A stretch of 64,000 nucleotides of DNA from NCBI GenBank assembly GCA_900323505.1, contig OOIN01000047.1:558001-622000 (forward strand), given 5' to 3'. The position numbers and the translations under genes are program-made. Below are positions 34,392 to 44,573 of this stretch, in pieces. The first letter of the stretch is position 1, and the number at the start of each line of letters is the position of its first letter. Below the pieces are notes generated by a model. The model was not told the origin of the DNA. It did no database searches and saw only the letters and a list, made by a program, of their open reading frames with translations. Origin of the DNA: Ustilago trichophora (lineage: Eukaryota; Basidiomycota; Ustilaginomycetes; Ustilaginales; Ustilaginaceae).

Positions 34392-35622
34392 ATGGCTTCC
34401 AACGGCATCGGCATCGCCAACCTCCCCAACCAGCGTCACAAGATTGTGGCCAAGGCTGGTGGTCACTTTACTCTCATGGTGGTTGGAGAAAGCGGTGTAG
34501 GAAAGACGACGCTGATCAACACGCTCTTCAGCACCGAGCTTGCTACGGGCAAGGACCACACCCGACGACACACCAAGCAGCTCGACAAGACGGTCGAAAT
34601 CGACATTATCAAGGCCGAGCTCGAAGAGAAGCAATTCAAGGTCAAGCTCACCGTCATCGACACTCCTGGTTTCGGCGACTACGTCAACAACCGCGATTCG
34701 TGGAGTCCCATCGTCGACTTTATCGATGACCAGCATGAGCTCTACATGCGCCAAGAGCAGCAGCCCGAGCGTCGCGAGAAGACCGATCTCCGCGTTCATG
34801 CCTGTCTCTACTTTATCCGTCCCACCGGTCACACACTCAAGCCGCTCGACATTGAGACCATGAAGCGTCTCGGCACCCGTGTCAACCTCATCCCTGTCGT
34901 TGCTAAAGCCGATACCTTGACTCAGGCGGATCTGGCCGTCTTCAAGCAGCGCATTCGCGAGGTGATTGCGACTCAGAACATTCGCGTCTACTCTCCACCC
35001 GTCGAAGTCGATGACGAGGCCAGTGCCGAGCATGCCAAACTGCTGATGGGAGCTATGCCATTCTCGATCATCGGTAGCACCGATGACGTCCGCACGGGCG
35101 ACGGCCGCGTCGTCAAAGGCCGAGAGTACCTTTGGGGTGTCGCCGAAGTCGAGAACGAGGAGCACTGCGACTTCAAAAAGCTTCGATCGCTCCTCATTCG
35201 CACACACATGCTCGACCTGATCAACACGACCGAAGAACTTCACTACGAAAACTACCGACAGGCGCAGATGGAGACGCGCAAATTCGGCGAACCCAAGGTC
35301 AAGAAACTCGACAATCCCAAGTTCAAGGAAGAGGAAGAGATGCTTCGCAAGCGATTCACTGAACAGGTCAAGCTGGAAGAAGCACGATTCCGACAGTGGG
35401 AACAGCACCTGATTGCAGAGCGCGACAGGTTGAACAAGGATCTTGAGACTGCTCATTCGACAGTCAAGGCGCTCGAGGCCGAACTGTAAGTCGCAATTTT
35501 GAGACGACCCCATGAGATGTGCGAAGAACGCGAGAGAACTGACACTGTAAACACTTGTTGCGTTTGATAATCACAGTGACGCTTTGCAAAACGGATATGG
35601 CCGAGGCTCGCAGCGTCGCTGA
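34392..35622 (+). CDS. CDC12: Septin, Cdc12 class
   Basis: GTP-binding filament protein of the septin collar, needed for morphogenesis and cytokinesis. The P-loop GESGVGKTT, G3 DTPGFGDYVNN, G4 AKAD and the septin-unique block (EENEEHCDFKKLRSLL type) are present. The Cdc12 class is chosen from the N-terminal IANLPNQRHKIV and VDFIDDQHELYMRQEQQP. The C-terminal third (from about residue 305) is a Glu/Arg coiled coil. The open frame stops at a TAA that overlaps a GTAAGT donor at 35486. Removing a 91-nt intron (35486-35576, with CTGAC branch candidate and CACAG acceptor) adds 14 codons ending GRGSQRR and TGA at 35622, for 379 residues. Exons: 34392-35485 and 35577-35622. The first ATG is in context CAAGATGG. 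Confidence 0.88.
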
Positions 35623-35958
35623 AACGACCAGCGTTTTGCAACCATGTCGCACGATTCTTGGGAGCTCACTTGGCCTCAAGCCAGGCCGATTGCTCCTTTC
35701 GACCGCATTTCTTGTATGGTACACTCTCACGCGTTGTAATTGAACAAGCAGGCTTACAGACGTATCGTTGCGCCTGGTGGTGAATTCGTAAGTGTGTTGT
35801 CATTTCATTCGGTCTGGGCCCAGGATGGAATCAAGTCTCACGCATCATGCGCAGTTTCGGACAAGAGGTGAAGGGAGGAATCATACAGCTTGATGCCCAG
35901 ATTAAGAGGCTTTGGGGTGACAGAGTGCTTTTTGGGGGGAGCAAAGGGCTCTTGCGGA

Positions 35959-36917
35959 CTACTGCTTTATAATGAGGCGGTCATTGTTCTGTTCGAAGGC
36001 CATGACTTTTGCCAAGGGGAGTATCTTTGTAATCGATTCGAGCTCTTTGACGAACCAGCTTGGATAGCGATCGTGAATTTCTTTTCCCAGCTTATCCCAA
36101 CCGCCGGTCAGCTTGCACCACTGCACGATCATGAAGCCGAACTCCATCTCGACGTTCAAGTCGTTGCATTTGTCCTTCATACCTCGGGGAGCATTGGGAT
36201 ATCTCTTTTTTTGCCATCTCAAAGAGATCGCGAGTACAAGCTTCGACGTTGACTTTAGGAGGGCTTTTCTTGAGATTATCGGCCCAGCGCGGATCGCGTT
36301 GGAACAAGTCAAGCTTGCCCTTGAACGAACCAGGGTAAGGGTCAAGGATGGATTTGGGGATTTTGGCTGTTCCGCCGGTCTCGTTCATCCAGAGGGAGGC
36401 GAGGTGGGCGAACATTGATTCGAACTCATGTGGGTCAGGGCTACGGATTGCCTTCTGTGAAAACTCAAAAGAGAGCATGGGTGGCACCACCCACGTCAAA
36501 TGATTTGCCGGAAGACTTAGGTTTGTTGGTGAACCTGCTGGAGGAGGATCCGGCTTTGGCCTTTCGGTGGGCTTGGATCAAGGTATTGGTCATCTCGATG
36601 TTCTGCTTGGTGAAGTTGACGGCAGCAATGAAGGTGTCGGGATAACGGTCCTTGATGGCCTTGTCCACGTTGTTCCATCCTCCGGTGACGGCCCACCACA
36701 TCAAAGAGAGATCGGAAAAGAGCGACGAGGATGGATGACGAGACACGACGGGGCCTTTATCGGTGCTGCAATCGCGCATAACCTGGAGATGGGTCCGATA
36801 GAGAATCTCTGTCTCCCGTGCGACATCGTACTTGGCCTTTTGTTCGGCAGTGAGCTTGGGAAGCTTGATAGGAAGGCTATCGGTCAAGCTGTTGAGGATG
36901 CTGTCGTCCAGTTGCAT
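35959..36917 (-). pseudogene. Frameshifted triple-repeat gene with a TGG / D-x-YP motif
   Basis: Three overlapping minus-strand frames read as one protein broken by two single-base shifts. Frame 1 runs from the ATG at 36917 (MQLDDSIL) and contains TGGWNNVDKAIKDRYPDTF. Frame 2 takes over somewhere in 36500-36585 and contains ETGGTAKIPKSILDPYPGSF. Frame 3 takes over at a T7 run (36206-36212, A7 on the coding strand) and contains TGGWDKLGKEIHDRYPSWF, ending with TAG at 35959. Each unit has the pattern TGG, about 8 residues, I-x-D-x-YP, x-x-F, so they look like ancient repeats. I see no proper intron that would fix the first shift: a 40-nt GTGGGT...CACAG candidate exists but is very short. It may be a decaying gene, a strain allele or sequence errors. 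The function is unknown and I do not recognise the family. A hydrophobic stretch upstream of the ATG could hint at a missing signal-peptide exon. Confidence 0.6.
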
Positions 36918-38064
36918 GATGACCACCTTGGACAAGTAGGAAGAGAACCAATTGACTGAGCTGACTGAAAATAAGCTTGCAGAAAGGATTCTGGGATGAA
37001 GATGGAGAGACAAGTCACTCGGCACATGGACACACGCTCAGCAGGCTTGCTATTTGTATCCGATCGGGACAGGCGACAGTGACCGCATCCTTCTAGTTCA
37101 TGTGCGGAAAGAATGCTCAGCAGAAAGTTGAAGCCACAAAGTGGCCATTAAAAGCAGTAGGAAAGAAAGAGTGAGCGGAAAGCAGCAAGCACACACAAGG
37201 CTTTTCGATATTCCCAGACCGGAAGAGTCCGATATGAAGTCTCTTGCTGCGCATACAGTATAGTGTAGAGAGTGGAGGCAAACGAAACAGCGCTCACGCG
37301 TGGAGACTGTTCCGATGTACGCACGCACGCTCGCAACAGGCGCATAGGCACACACACACAGAACACGCGAGTTTTGAGCTTGGGATGTCAATGCACCGCC
37401 CCAGTGGTAAAAAAAAGGGGGGCACCATATCAGTCTCAGCACAGAGAAGAGTAATCAATTCAATTTCAAAAATGCAAGAGAGAGAGAGAGAGAGACAGGC
37501 ATCGGCTCGATTCTCCCAGCACAGACGGCCCGCCCAAGCACACACACACACACACTTGCGCAACCCTCCATTACGCACCACACGCATCACACACCGCCCG
37601 GCCAAAAGCAAAAAGCCAGGACTAGATTTCTCTCTCTCTCTCTCTTATTCTCTCTGAACGTGTCCCTATCTTCTTTGCCTTCATCTCGATCTGCACCATT
37701 GACCTCGTTTTTGTCTTCATCCATACATCCGCGCGCACACCAATCATTGGCACAGTCACAACCTTATCTCGTCCTCAGCGCTTTTTGTCGCAGCTTGTCG
37801 GCCGTCTCCGAGAGCTTCATACTCCACTTGACACCCGACCGACACCGTTCCCTTGACGCTCGGCACATTGCACTGCGCCCCGACCAGCACCAGCATTTAG
37901 CTGATTAATCTCGTCACAGATAGGCTTCGTTTCTCTTTGGATCGGTCTTCGACTCACCTGCATCCGCAATTGACACGGTGATATCAAGAGCAAATCTATC
38001 GGTACATCCGGCTTTCCTCATCGCCTCGATCATTCTCGCACAAACTCAAAAATAGCACCCCATC
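36918..38064. other. Intergenic region and epsin leader with simple repeats
   Basis: GA repeat about 37478-37494, CA repeat about 37540-37555 and TC repeat about 37630-37650, then a CT-rich leader up to the epsin ATG. TACAGTAT lies at 37254-37261. No gene is seen. Confidence 0.55.
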
Positions 38065-38304
38065 ATGTCGCTTCAGAACATCTCCAAATCCGCCGTCCGT
38101 GTGGGCAAAAATTACATCAAGGGCTACTCAGACGTTCAGGTCAAGGTCCGAGATGCTACCTCCAACGACCCCTGGGGCCCAAGTGGTACTGAGATGAACG
38201 AGCTCGCCCAGCTCAGTTACAATCAGTACGTGCTCCATTCCGGCTTTGGCTGCCATGCCTAATTGCTTTCTCCTTTGTATCGTATCTAAACTTCTTTGCT
38301 CTCT

Positions 38305-38342
<38 letters not shown>

Positions 38343-39693
38343 GCGCGTTCGCTAATCTGCTAGAAACGAATTCATCGAGATGATGGAGATCCTCGACAAG
38401 CGTCTCAACGATAAGGGCAAGAACTGGAGACACGTCTTCAAGTCGCTCACTTTGCTCGATTACTTACTTCACGCTGGCTCCGAGAACGTCGTCATCTACT
38501 TCCGCGACAACATTTACATTGTCAAGACCCTCAAAGAGTTTCAGTACATTGACGAGAATGGCAAGGATCAGGGTGCCAATGTCCGACAAAAGGCCAAGGA
38601 CATCACCAACCTTTTGCAGGATGAGGCACGTCTGCGTGACGAGCGTCGATCCCGATCCCACATGCGCGACCGTATGTCCAACGGTCCAGAGGAAGACGAC
38701 GGCGAGAGGAGAAGGCGCGCAGAACAGGAAAGGAATCGTCGAAGGCCCAACAACAACGAAGATGACGAGCTGCGACGTGCTATCGAAGAGTCGAAGCGTA
38801 TGGCGCAACAGGAGCAGGATCGCATCCGTGCTGAAGCCAAGGATGAGGAAGAGCTCCAACGAGCCCTCGCTCTCTCCAAGAAGGAAGAGGAGGAGAGGAT
38901 CAAGGCACTCGAAGAGGCCAACAAGAACGCCCTCTTTGACGACTCGATCAACCTCGACGGTCCCAACGCTTATACCCAGAACCAGCAAGTCGATTTCTTT
39001 GGCAACCCGCTCGTCGATACCTCGGGCTCCCAAAACTACGGTGTCCAGCCTCAATACACCTCCTTCAACCCTTACATGCAGATGCAACCCACCGGATACA
39101 ACCCCTTCATGCAGAATCAACTGCAGCAGCAAGAGCTCATGCAACAACAGTACATGCAACAGCAACAAGCCGAATACCAACGTCAACTTGAGCTCCAGCA
39201 GGCCGCAGTCCAGTACCAAAATATGATGACGCAGCAGCAGCAGCCACTTCAGCCACAGCAGACCTCGTTTGGCTCTAACAACCCATGGCTCCAGTCGGGC
39301 CAGCAGCAGCAGCCCCAACAGCAGCAGCAGCAGCAGCAGCAGCATAACGTCCCCGTCGGCGATCTCTTCTCATCTGCACCCACTCCTCCACCAGCGCAAT
39401 CTACGCCGCAACCCGCACCACAGCAGTCGCCACAGCAGAACAGGCCCATCCGTGCAAAGGTCAACGACGACGGAAAGTACAACGAGCTCAACCGGCTGCT
39501 TGCTCTCGGCGATGGTGTCGACACGTTTGGTAACACGGGTGATATGAGGATGGGCCCCAACATGGCTCAGTACAACCAGATGCGCGCCCAAAAGACTGGC
39601 ATGAACTTCAACGCCAACACTGCCAACAACACCGCGGGTGGGAGCCAGCAGGGCGGTGCCGGGGGTGACAACAATCCTTTCTTCAAGGTCTAA
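38065..39693 (+). CDS. ENT1: Epsin (ENTH-domain endocytic adaptor)
   Basis: Clathrin/ubiquitin adaptor of endocytosis at the plasma membrane. Exons 38065-38225 and 38364-39693 join in frame across a 138-nt intron (GTACGT ... TGCTAG) to give 496 residues. The ENTH domain fills residues 1-145 (ATSNDPWGPSGTEMNELAQ, LLDYLLHAGSENVV). Two ubiquitin-interacting motifs follow (DELRRAIEESKR and EELQRALALSKK). A Gln-rich tail has NPF motifs for EH-domain proteins, including the terminal NPFFKV. The Gln run near 39298-39350 is coded by a CAG/CAA tract. The intron contains a (CT)n(CA)n microsatellite right up to about 20 bp before the acceptor. Ent1/Ent2 cannot be told apart by reading. Confidence 0.93.
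38299..38342. repeat. (CT)n(CA)n microsatellite inside the epsin intron
   Basis: A CT run passes into a CA run of about 12 units that ends about 20 bases before the splice acceptor at 38363. Confidence 0.9.
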
Positions 39694-40005
39694 ACCCTTG
39701 TGGTAGCGCGATTGTTACAGTTTTTCTTCTTTCTTTATTTCTTTTCCTCCCTTAGTTATTGTTGTTCTGAATGCAATGTCATTGTTAAACCAAAAACCCC
39801 CTCGGACGGTGTTTGGGCCTGGCAGGGATTGTGGTGGGTGAGAAGATCGGATGTGGGTGTGATGGAGAGTCGGAAATGGGTTGTGTGGGGTTTCGCGTCT
39901 TTGCTGCATCACAGACGGTTCACGTGGCCATGCAGAAAAAGACACTCGAATCGTGATTGACATTGCAACAGAATCAGGTGCTACAGAGCGACAAATGTCG
40001 TGGGA
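39694..40005. other. Convergent intergenic space
   Basis: Short T-rich then G-rich stretch between the epsin stop and the P450 stop; no feature is recognised. Confidence 0.5.
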
Positions 40006-41607
40006 CTAGTTTCTGAGCTGGTTGACTTTGTAGGAGAGCGACACGGGCTGGATGGGGTACCTTCTGTGCTCGCTCTCCTGATCAGGATAAGGCACATTCT
40101 CGGCGGTGTATTCTGTCCCCTTTGCGTCAGTTGTCACGGTATCCGGGAATGTCAACAGGAAGGCCGCGTGTACAGCCTTGATCTCCAACTTTGCAAACCT
40201 CATGCCCAAACAGACGTGCCTTCCCGCACCCCAGGGAACAAACTCGCCCTCACCCTTGCCCTCACCTCTACTGAAACGTTCCGGGTCAAACTTGAGCGGG
40301 TCGCTGTAGATGTTGCTGTTTCTGTGGGCGGCACCTAGCCAGAAGGCCAAGAATTCACGATCTCTAATATTGTCTCCACTAACGGTGGTTTCTCCTTGGG
40401 TGACTTTGGAAGCTGACTTGACCTTGCGTCTGAAGATGAGCGAGATCATGAGGATGCGAAGGGTTTCGTCGAGCACCGACTCGTAGATGGGCAAATGACC
40501 TTCCCAGTCTTCCAAAGGAGTACGTTCCAACTTCTCCTGCAAAGACAGCGAGTCGTAGTCATCGCCACGTTCCTCGGCAGCTTTGCGGAAAACCGCTTCG
40601 AATTCGCCTCGCACCCGATCGCGCAAATCATGACGTGCACACAAAAACACCAAGGTCCAAGAAGCAACCCCAGTAGTGTTGATAATGGCAGCAAACAATC
40701 CGCCCATGATGAAATCTTCAATCGACTTGGTGGATGCATCGCGATCAATCATCTCTTGGATGTAGTCATTCTCTCTTCTTCCTTCCCTCTTGCGGGCGTC
40801 GAGGGTGGATCGGATCGCAGCCGACATCTTGATCGCTCCAATCCATTTTTTAACGGTAGAAGGCCAAGGTAGGAGTGGGAAATGGGTAGCCATGAATCCG
40901 ACATTGTCGGCAAACATCCAGAAGGGAGCTTCCATGGCTTTGATGGTGGTAATATCGCGCGCGTGCTCTGCTAAACCGATGAAGAGGACCGAGATCTGAA
41001 AGACGAGGGGGTAGATGATCTTGTGAATGTCAATTTCGCCGTTGGTAGCAGGGAGGGTTTTGAAAAGGTCTACGGCGGAACGGACCATATCCGGCAGATT
41101 CTGCTGCAATCGCGTGTTGCTAGTGGCCAGTTTGAGATTCTGTACGAATCCTGCCGTACCAGCATCCTCTGCAGGTGGAGTGGAAGAGAGCCAAGCGGGC
41201 AATTGGGGCACACCGGCAAACATGACTTCGTAGCCTTGGTTGAAATCGAGACCACGATCGTGAAAAAAGGTCTTGCCGTCCTCGGTGGGGTTATTGGTGA
41301 TGGTCATGATGTGACCTCTCGAGTTAACTCTGACCGAGGTCTGCTTGGGTGGATTCTCCTTCCACGTTTCGGGGTCGCCAAAGACAGAGCGCAGGAACGA
41401 GTTGCGCTGCGAGTAGAGGTCGAGCGGACCGAGACCGGGGAAGAGGGAGGATTTGTACGGTTTAACGGCGCTCTGGCGCTTGAGTTGAGAGGGAGCTTTG
41501 AAGAGGTTCCATACCAGCAAGGCCACAGCGATGGCAGCGGCGGACCAGAAGGAGGGAGACGAGATGAGCGAGCCCTGCGTAGACACGGCAAAGAGGTTGG
41601 AAGCCAT
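40006..41607 (-). CDS. Cytochrome P450 monooxygenase, family unassigned
   Basis: Membrane-anchored haem enzyme of 533 residues, a normal fungal P450 length. The N-terminal anchor is FWSAAAIAVALLVWNLF (about residues 17-33). The ExxR motif is ETLR in ESVLDETLRI, and the haem loop is FVPWGAGRHVCLG with the thiolate C466. The PERF motif appears as DPERFSRGEG. The oxygen-groove helix I region reads GGLFAAIINTTGVASW, so the usual acidic-Thr pair (A/G-G-x-D/E-T-T) is altered to I-N-T-T. The extension upstream of 41607 has no ATG (it begins at a TTG). The substrate is unknown; no cluster partners lie nearby. Confidence 0.88.
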   Translation of the reverse strand: MASNLFAVSTQGSLISSPSFWSAAAIAVALLVWNLFKAPSQLKRQSAVKPYKSSLFPGLGPLDLYSQRNSFLRSVFGDPETWKENPPKQTSVRVNSRGHIMTITNNPTEDGKTFFHDRGLDFNQGYEVMFAGVPQLPAWLSSTPPAEDAGTAGFVQNLKLATSNTRLQQNLPDMVRSAVDLFKTLPATNGEIDIHKIIYPLVFQISVLFIGLAEHARDITTIKAMEAPFWMFADNVGFMATHFPLLPWPSTVKKWIGAIKMSAAIRSTLDARKREGRRENDYIQEMIDRDASTKSIEDFIMGGLFAAIINTTGVASWTLVFLCARHDLRDRVRGEFEAVFRKAAEERGDDYDSLSLQEKLERTPLEDWEGHLPIYESVLDETLRILMISLIFRRKVKSASKVTQGETTVSGDNIRDREFLAFWLGAAHRNSNIYSDPLKFDPERFSRGEGKGEGEFVPWGAGRHVCLGMRFAKLEIKAVHAAFLLTFPDTVTTDAKGTEYTAENVPYPDQESEHRRYPIQPVSLSYKVNQLRN

Positions 41608-42743
41608 GGTCGCTCTCGTATATGCGTCTGACCCGGACGCTTGGGGAGGATGGTAGAGTGGAGTGTGTTGGGTGTATTGTGATCGATATCCAGATCCTGG
41701 TACGGGATGGTCGCGATGAAATACCAGTCGCAGCAAGGTCTGTTTTGTATTTGGATCAAGATTCAGCGAAGAAGGGCAGCGAGCTTGGAACTGATAAGTG
41801 AAGGTGAAGAGGGGTAAGAAGTGGAGTGACAGTATCGAGAGACAAGCTGGGTTTTAAATGCAATGGACGAGATCGACTCTGACACCCTACCGAAAGTCGC
41901 CGTGTAGCCGCTTGGACACTACTGTACCACTCTAGGTAGGCAGCAAAAGCCGTCGGAGCGATCTTTTTGGTCTTTGTCGAGGTTTCTCAGCGCCTCTTGC
42001 GTGAACTAAGCGAAGCGGTTCAAGCGTGCGACCGACCTTGTCAAGGCGCTTCGCACTGTGCAGTGCAGCGAAAATCGTACCGAAATGGAGGCAATTTCCC
42101 AGACAGGTCGCACAAATCGGCGGCCCATCAGAAGCACGTACTGTAAACGCTGCACAGATGAATTTTCTTCTCAGATTCCCATCAAGGCATCCTCAAAAGA
42201 GACATGGAAAAGCGAGGTCGGCATACAGTCCTGGTCTGTCCAAGATGGGCTGATACAGTGTTGAGACGCTTTGCAGCCACAGTGCAGACAGACCATTGTT
42301 TTTTCCAACACACACAAGGAGCTTTAAAAGCATGCTTCTCTCTTTCCTTTCATTCCTCCCTCGCCAAAGTGCTTCTGTGCATGAATGGCAATTTGCTGTC
42401 CAATTGGATTCCGGCCAAACGTCATCTCCTCCATCAGGCCATATTTGCTTTCGTTTGCTAGATCTGTATACACGACAAAAGAAAGGCTCTGCCAGTAGCG
42501 GTTCAATGGTTGTCAATAGCATCAGCATGAGGTGCATCTGCATCAGCAACAGCATCAGCAACAATGATCAAGCTATCGACTTGGCGTAAAGAAGAGGCTT
42601 GATGAAAGACCGTAGGATACGGGAAGCGCGTTTTCAGGCTGCAATTCCGGAGCGTTTTCCGCGGATACGTTGTGCCTCGAAAACCGAATGATCAATCAAA
42701 ACGTATATATATATGCCATATTTCTCTTGGCTCACATTGCTCT

Positions 42744-42851
42744 GGTCGAATGCCCGAGTGGTTATGGGGCTGGCTTCAAGAACATCTGATTTCTTGGCCA
42801 CGTTATGGCAACACCTCCAGTATTTCCTGGGTTCGAATCCCAGTTCGACCA
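42744..42851 (+). tRNA. tRNA-Leu(CAA), intron-containing (candidate)
   Basis: Acceptor halves GGTCGAA (42744) and TTCGACC (42844-42850) pair fully. The D arm is CCCGAGTGGTTATGGGG, and the T arm CTGGG-TTCGAAT-CCCAG is perfect. The anticodon loop begins TTCAAG, giving anticodon CAA. CAAGAA pairs with TTCTTG 8 bases later, the anticodon-intron pairing seen in yeast tRNA-Leu(CAA). At 108 bases the gene must contain an intron of about 20-30 bases, but I could not place its end so that both a 5-bp anticodon stem and a normal long variable arm form. B-box GGTTCGAATCC is at 42830-42840. A type I tRNA with another anticodon or a decayed copy is the alternative. Confidence 0.75.
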
Positions 42852-42859
42852 TAAAATCC

Positions 42860-42865
42860 TTTTTT
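42860..42865 (+). terminator. RNA polymerase III terminator
   Basis: A T6 run starts 9 bases after the tRNA 3' end. Confidence 0.7.
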
Positions 42866-43283
42866 GCCGTTTTTAGTTTTGGCACATTTCTATCGTGCAC
42901 AGACTGGACTCTTGGGCAGTGTTTCACCGTACGAGTGGAAGCGGAAAAGGTGGAGGATGGAAGCCGACATCTTACGCTCGGTTAACCGGCGCGCTTCGAG
43001 TATCCGGAAAGCTGTTGAGAAGCGTGCGTCTCGACCCCATGTCCTTCTCGAATGAACCATCCCCACACTTCGCCCTCTGTTATCATCATCATCATCACCA
43101 TCGTCGCATCACTTCAAGTCGCAATTCTTTCTACGAGACCCTTTCACTCGCATTGCTACCTGCAGCTGCATCTTTACCAAAGACTCGGGCCAGCAACTAT
43201 CATTCTTCAAGCCGGCATCGGTGAAACACATTGAGCTTGCAAGATCACAGGACAGCTGCTGGAAAAGGGGGATCAGGCAAACC

Positions 43284-44354
43284 ATGATGAATCCTCCATC
43301 ACCACCACTTGCGCGGGTGCGCACACCAGGATTTGCAGGTTACGGTCTTGCCTGGTCCCCTTTCTTTGATCGTCGACTGGCTGTTGCATCCTCGGCCAAC
43401 TATGGCCTAGTCGGCAATGGCCGTTTGCACATTCTCTCGCTTGCTCCCAATTCCACGCCTCTCAACCCCAATCTCGTAGTTGAAAAGGTATTTGATACCC
43501 AAGATGGCCTCTACGACCTTGCCTTTTCCGAGGCACACGAAAATCAGCTCGTCACCGCTTCTGGTGATGGCTCCATCAAGCTTTGGGACTGTGCTCTGCA
43601 AGACCATCCCATCCGTAACTGGGCCGAGCACAATCGCGAGGTTTTCTGCGTCGATTGGAACAACATTAACAAGGATCTTTTCGCCAGTTCCAGCTGGGAT
43701 GCCAGTGTACGTATATGGCACCCGGAGAGGCCGACGAGTTTGCGGGCCATCACGACGGCGCATACGGGGTGTGTATATGCGTGTGGATTTTCGCCGCATA
43801 GTCCGGATCTGCTGGCGACGGCATGTGGCGATGGACATTTGAGGATGTTCGATCTACGACAGGGTGCGGGGCAGGCGAGCGTAACAGTGCCCGTGGGGGG
43901 TGAGGTGCTGTGTCTGGATTGGAACAAGTATAGACCCATGACGATTGCAACCGGTAGCACGGATCGGGTTATCAAGACGTGGGATCTGAGAAATGCGCTC
44001 AACAAACCGCCAGGTGGAGTAGCGGCTCCGGTGGAGTTGGGCACGCCAATGGCGGCCATCTTGGGCCACGAATATGCGATCAGGAAAGTGGCTTACTCGC
44101 CACATTCGCCACAGCTGTTGGCAAGCGCTAGTTACGATATGACAGCAAGGGTTTGGGATACGGATGCGGCCGCGTTGAATGGTCCCCCCGGTTCAATGCA
44201 GCAGCCCTCACCAGCGCCGGCGGGCAGCTCGATGAGAAAGATCCACGATGCACATACCGAGTTCGTAGTGGGTGTCGCCTGGAGCTTGTTCCAAGAAGGC
44301 TTGGTGGCCAGTACCGCTTGGGATTCAGAGACACATTTGTGGGGTGTCCATTAG
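43284..44354 (+). CDS. PEX7: Peroxisomal targeting signal 2 receptor Pex7
   Basis: WD40 receptor that carries PTS2-bearing proteins to the peroxisome together with a Pex20/Pex5-type co-receptor. The N-terminus TPGFAGYGLAWSPFFDRRLAVASSANYG (shown here only as a landmark: residues of about 13-40) is the diagnostic Pex7 opening; in short, GFAGYGLAWSPF. Blades follow with SGDGSIKLWD, SSSWDASVRIWHP, CGDGHLRMFD, STDRVIKTWDLR and ASYDMTARVWD, and the end AWDSETHLWGVH. The frame is open from a GTG at 43221; the first ATG is at 43284 (ACCATGATG). 356 residues, one exon. Confidence 0.93.
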   Translation: MMNPPSPPLARVRTPGFAGYGLAWSPFFDRRLAVASSANYGLVGNGRLHILSLAPNSTPLNPNLVVEKVFDTQDGLYDLAFSEAHENQLVTASGDGSIKLWDCALQDHPIRNWAEHNREVFCVDWNNINKDLFASSSWDASVRIWHPERPTSLRAITTAHTGCVYACGFSPHSPDLLATACGDGHLRMFDLRQGAGQASVTVPVGGEVLCLDWNKYRPMTIATGSTDRVIKTWDLRNALNKPPGGVAAPVELGTPMAAILGHEYAIRKVAYSPHSPQLLASASYDMTARVWDTDAAALNGPPGSMQQPSPAPAGSSMRKIHDAHTEFVVGVAWSLFQEGLVASTAWDSETHLWGVH

Positions 44355-44510
44355 ATCTCTTGTTTCCTTTCCAAGGTCAATCGATGCTCTCTCCCTCATC
44401 TTTGTTCTCATTCAAGGCCGAGGATCATAGATGAGAGACTCGCAGCTTCCAAGCCGAGCAAATGAAGATGCAGAGAGCTCAAAGCGGCACAGTAAGGTTG
44501 GAGTATGTGT

Positions 44511-44573
<63 letters not shown>

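Larger units (their letters stand above)
41608..43283. other. Intergenic region carrying a tRNA
   Basis: Apart from the tRNA at 42744-42851 I see no gene. An imperfect CATCAG/CAACA repeat lies at about 42520-42565, and TACTGTA motifs lie at 41918-41928 and 42139-42145. A (CAT)n tract sits near 43083-43100 in the PEX7 leader. Confidence 0.55.

Noticed and set aside
35644..35736. A separate small gene starting at the ATG at 35644, just after the septin
   Set aside because: It would start 22 bp after the septin stop on the same strand and needs a 33-nt intron; the alternative septin exons explain the open frames better.
36465..36500. A 40-nt intron (GTGGGT...CACAG on the minus strand) repairing the first frameshift of the triple-repeat gene
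   Set aside because: It keeps the frame but is shorter than any intron seen in this window, and the second frame is already open well upstream of it, so a one-base shift fits better.
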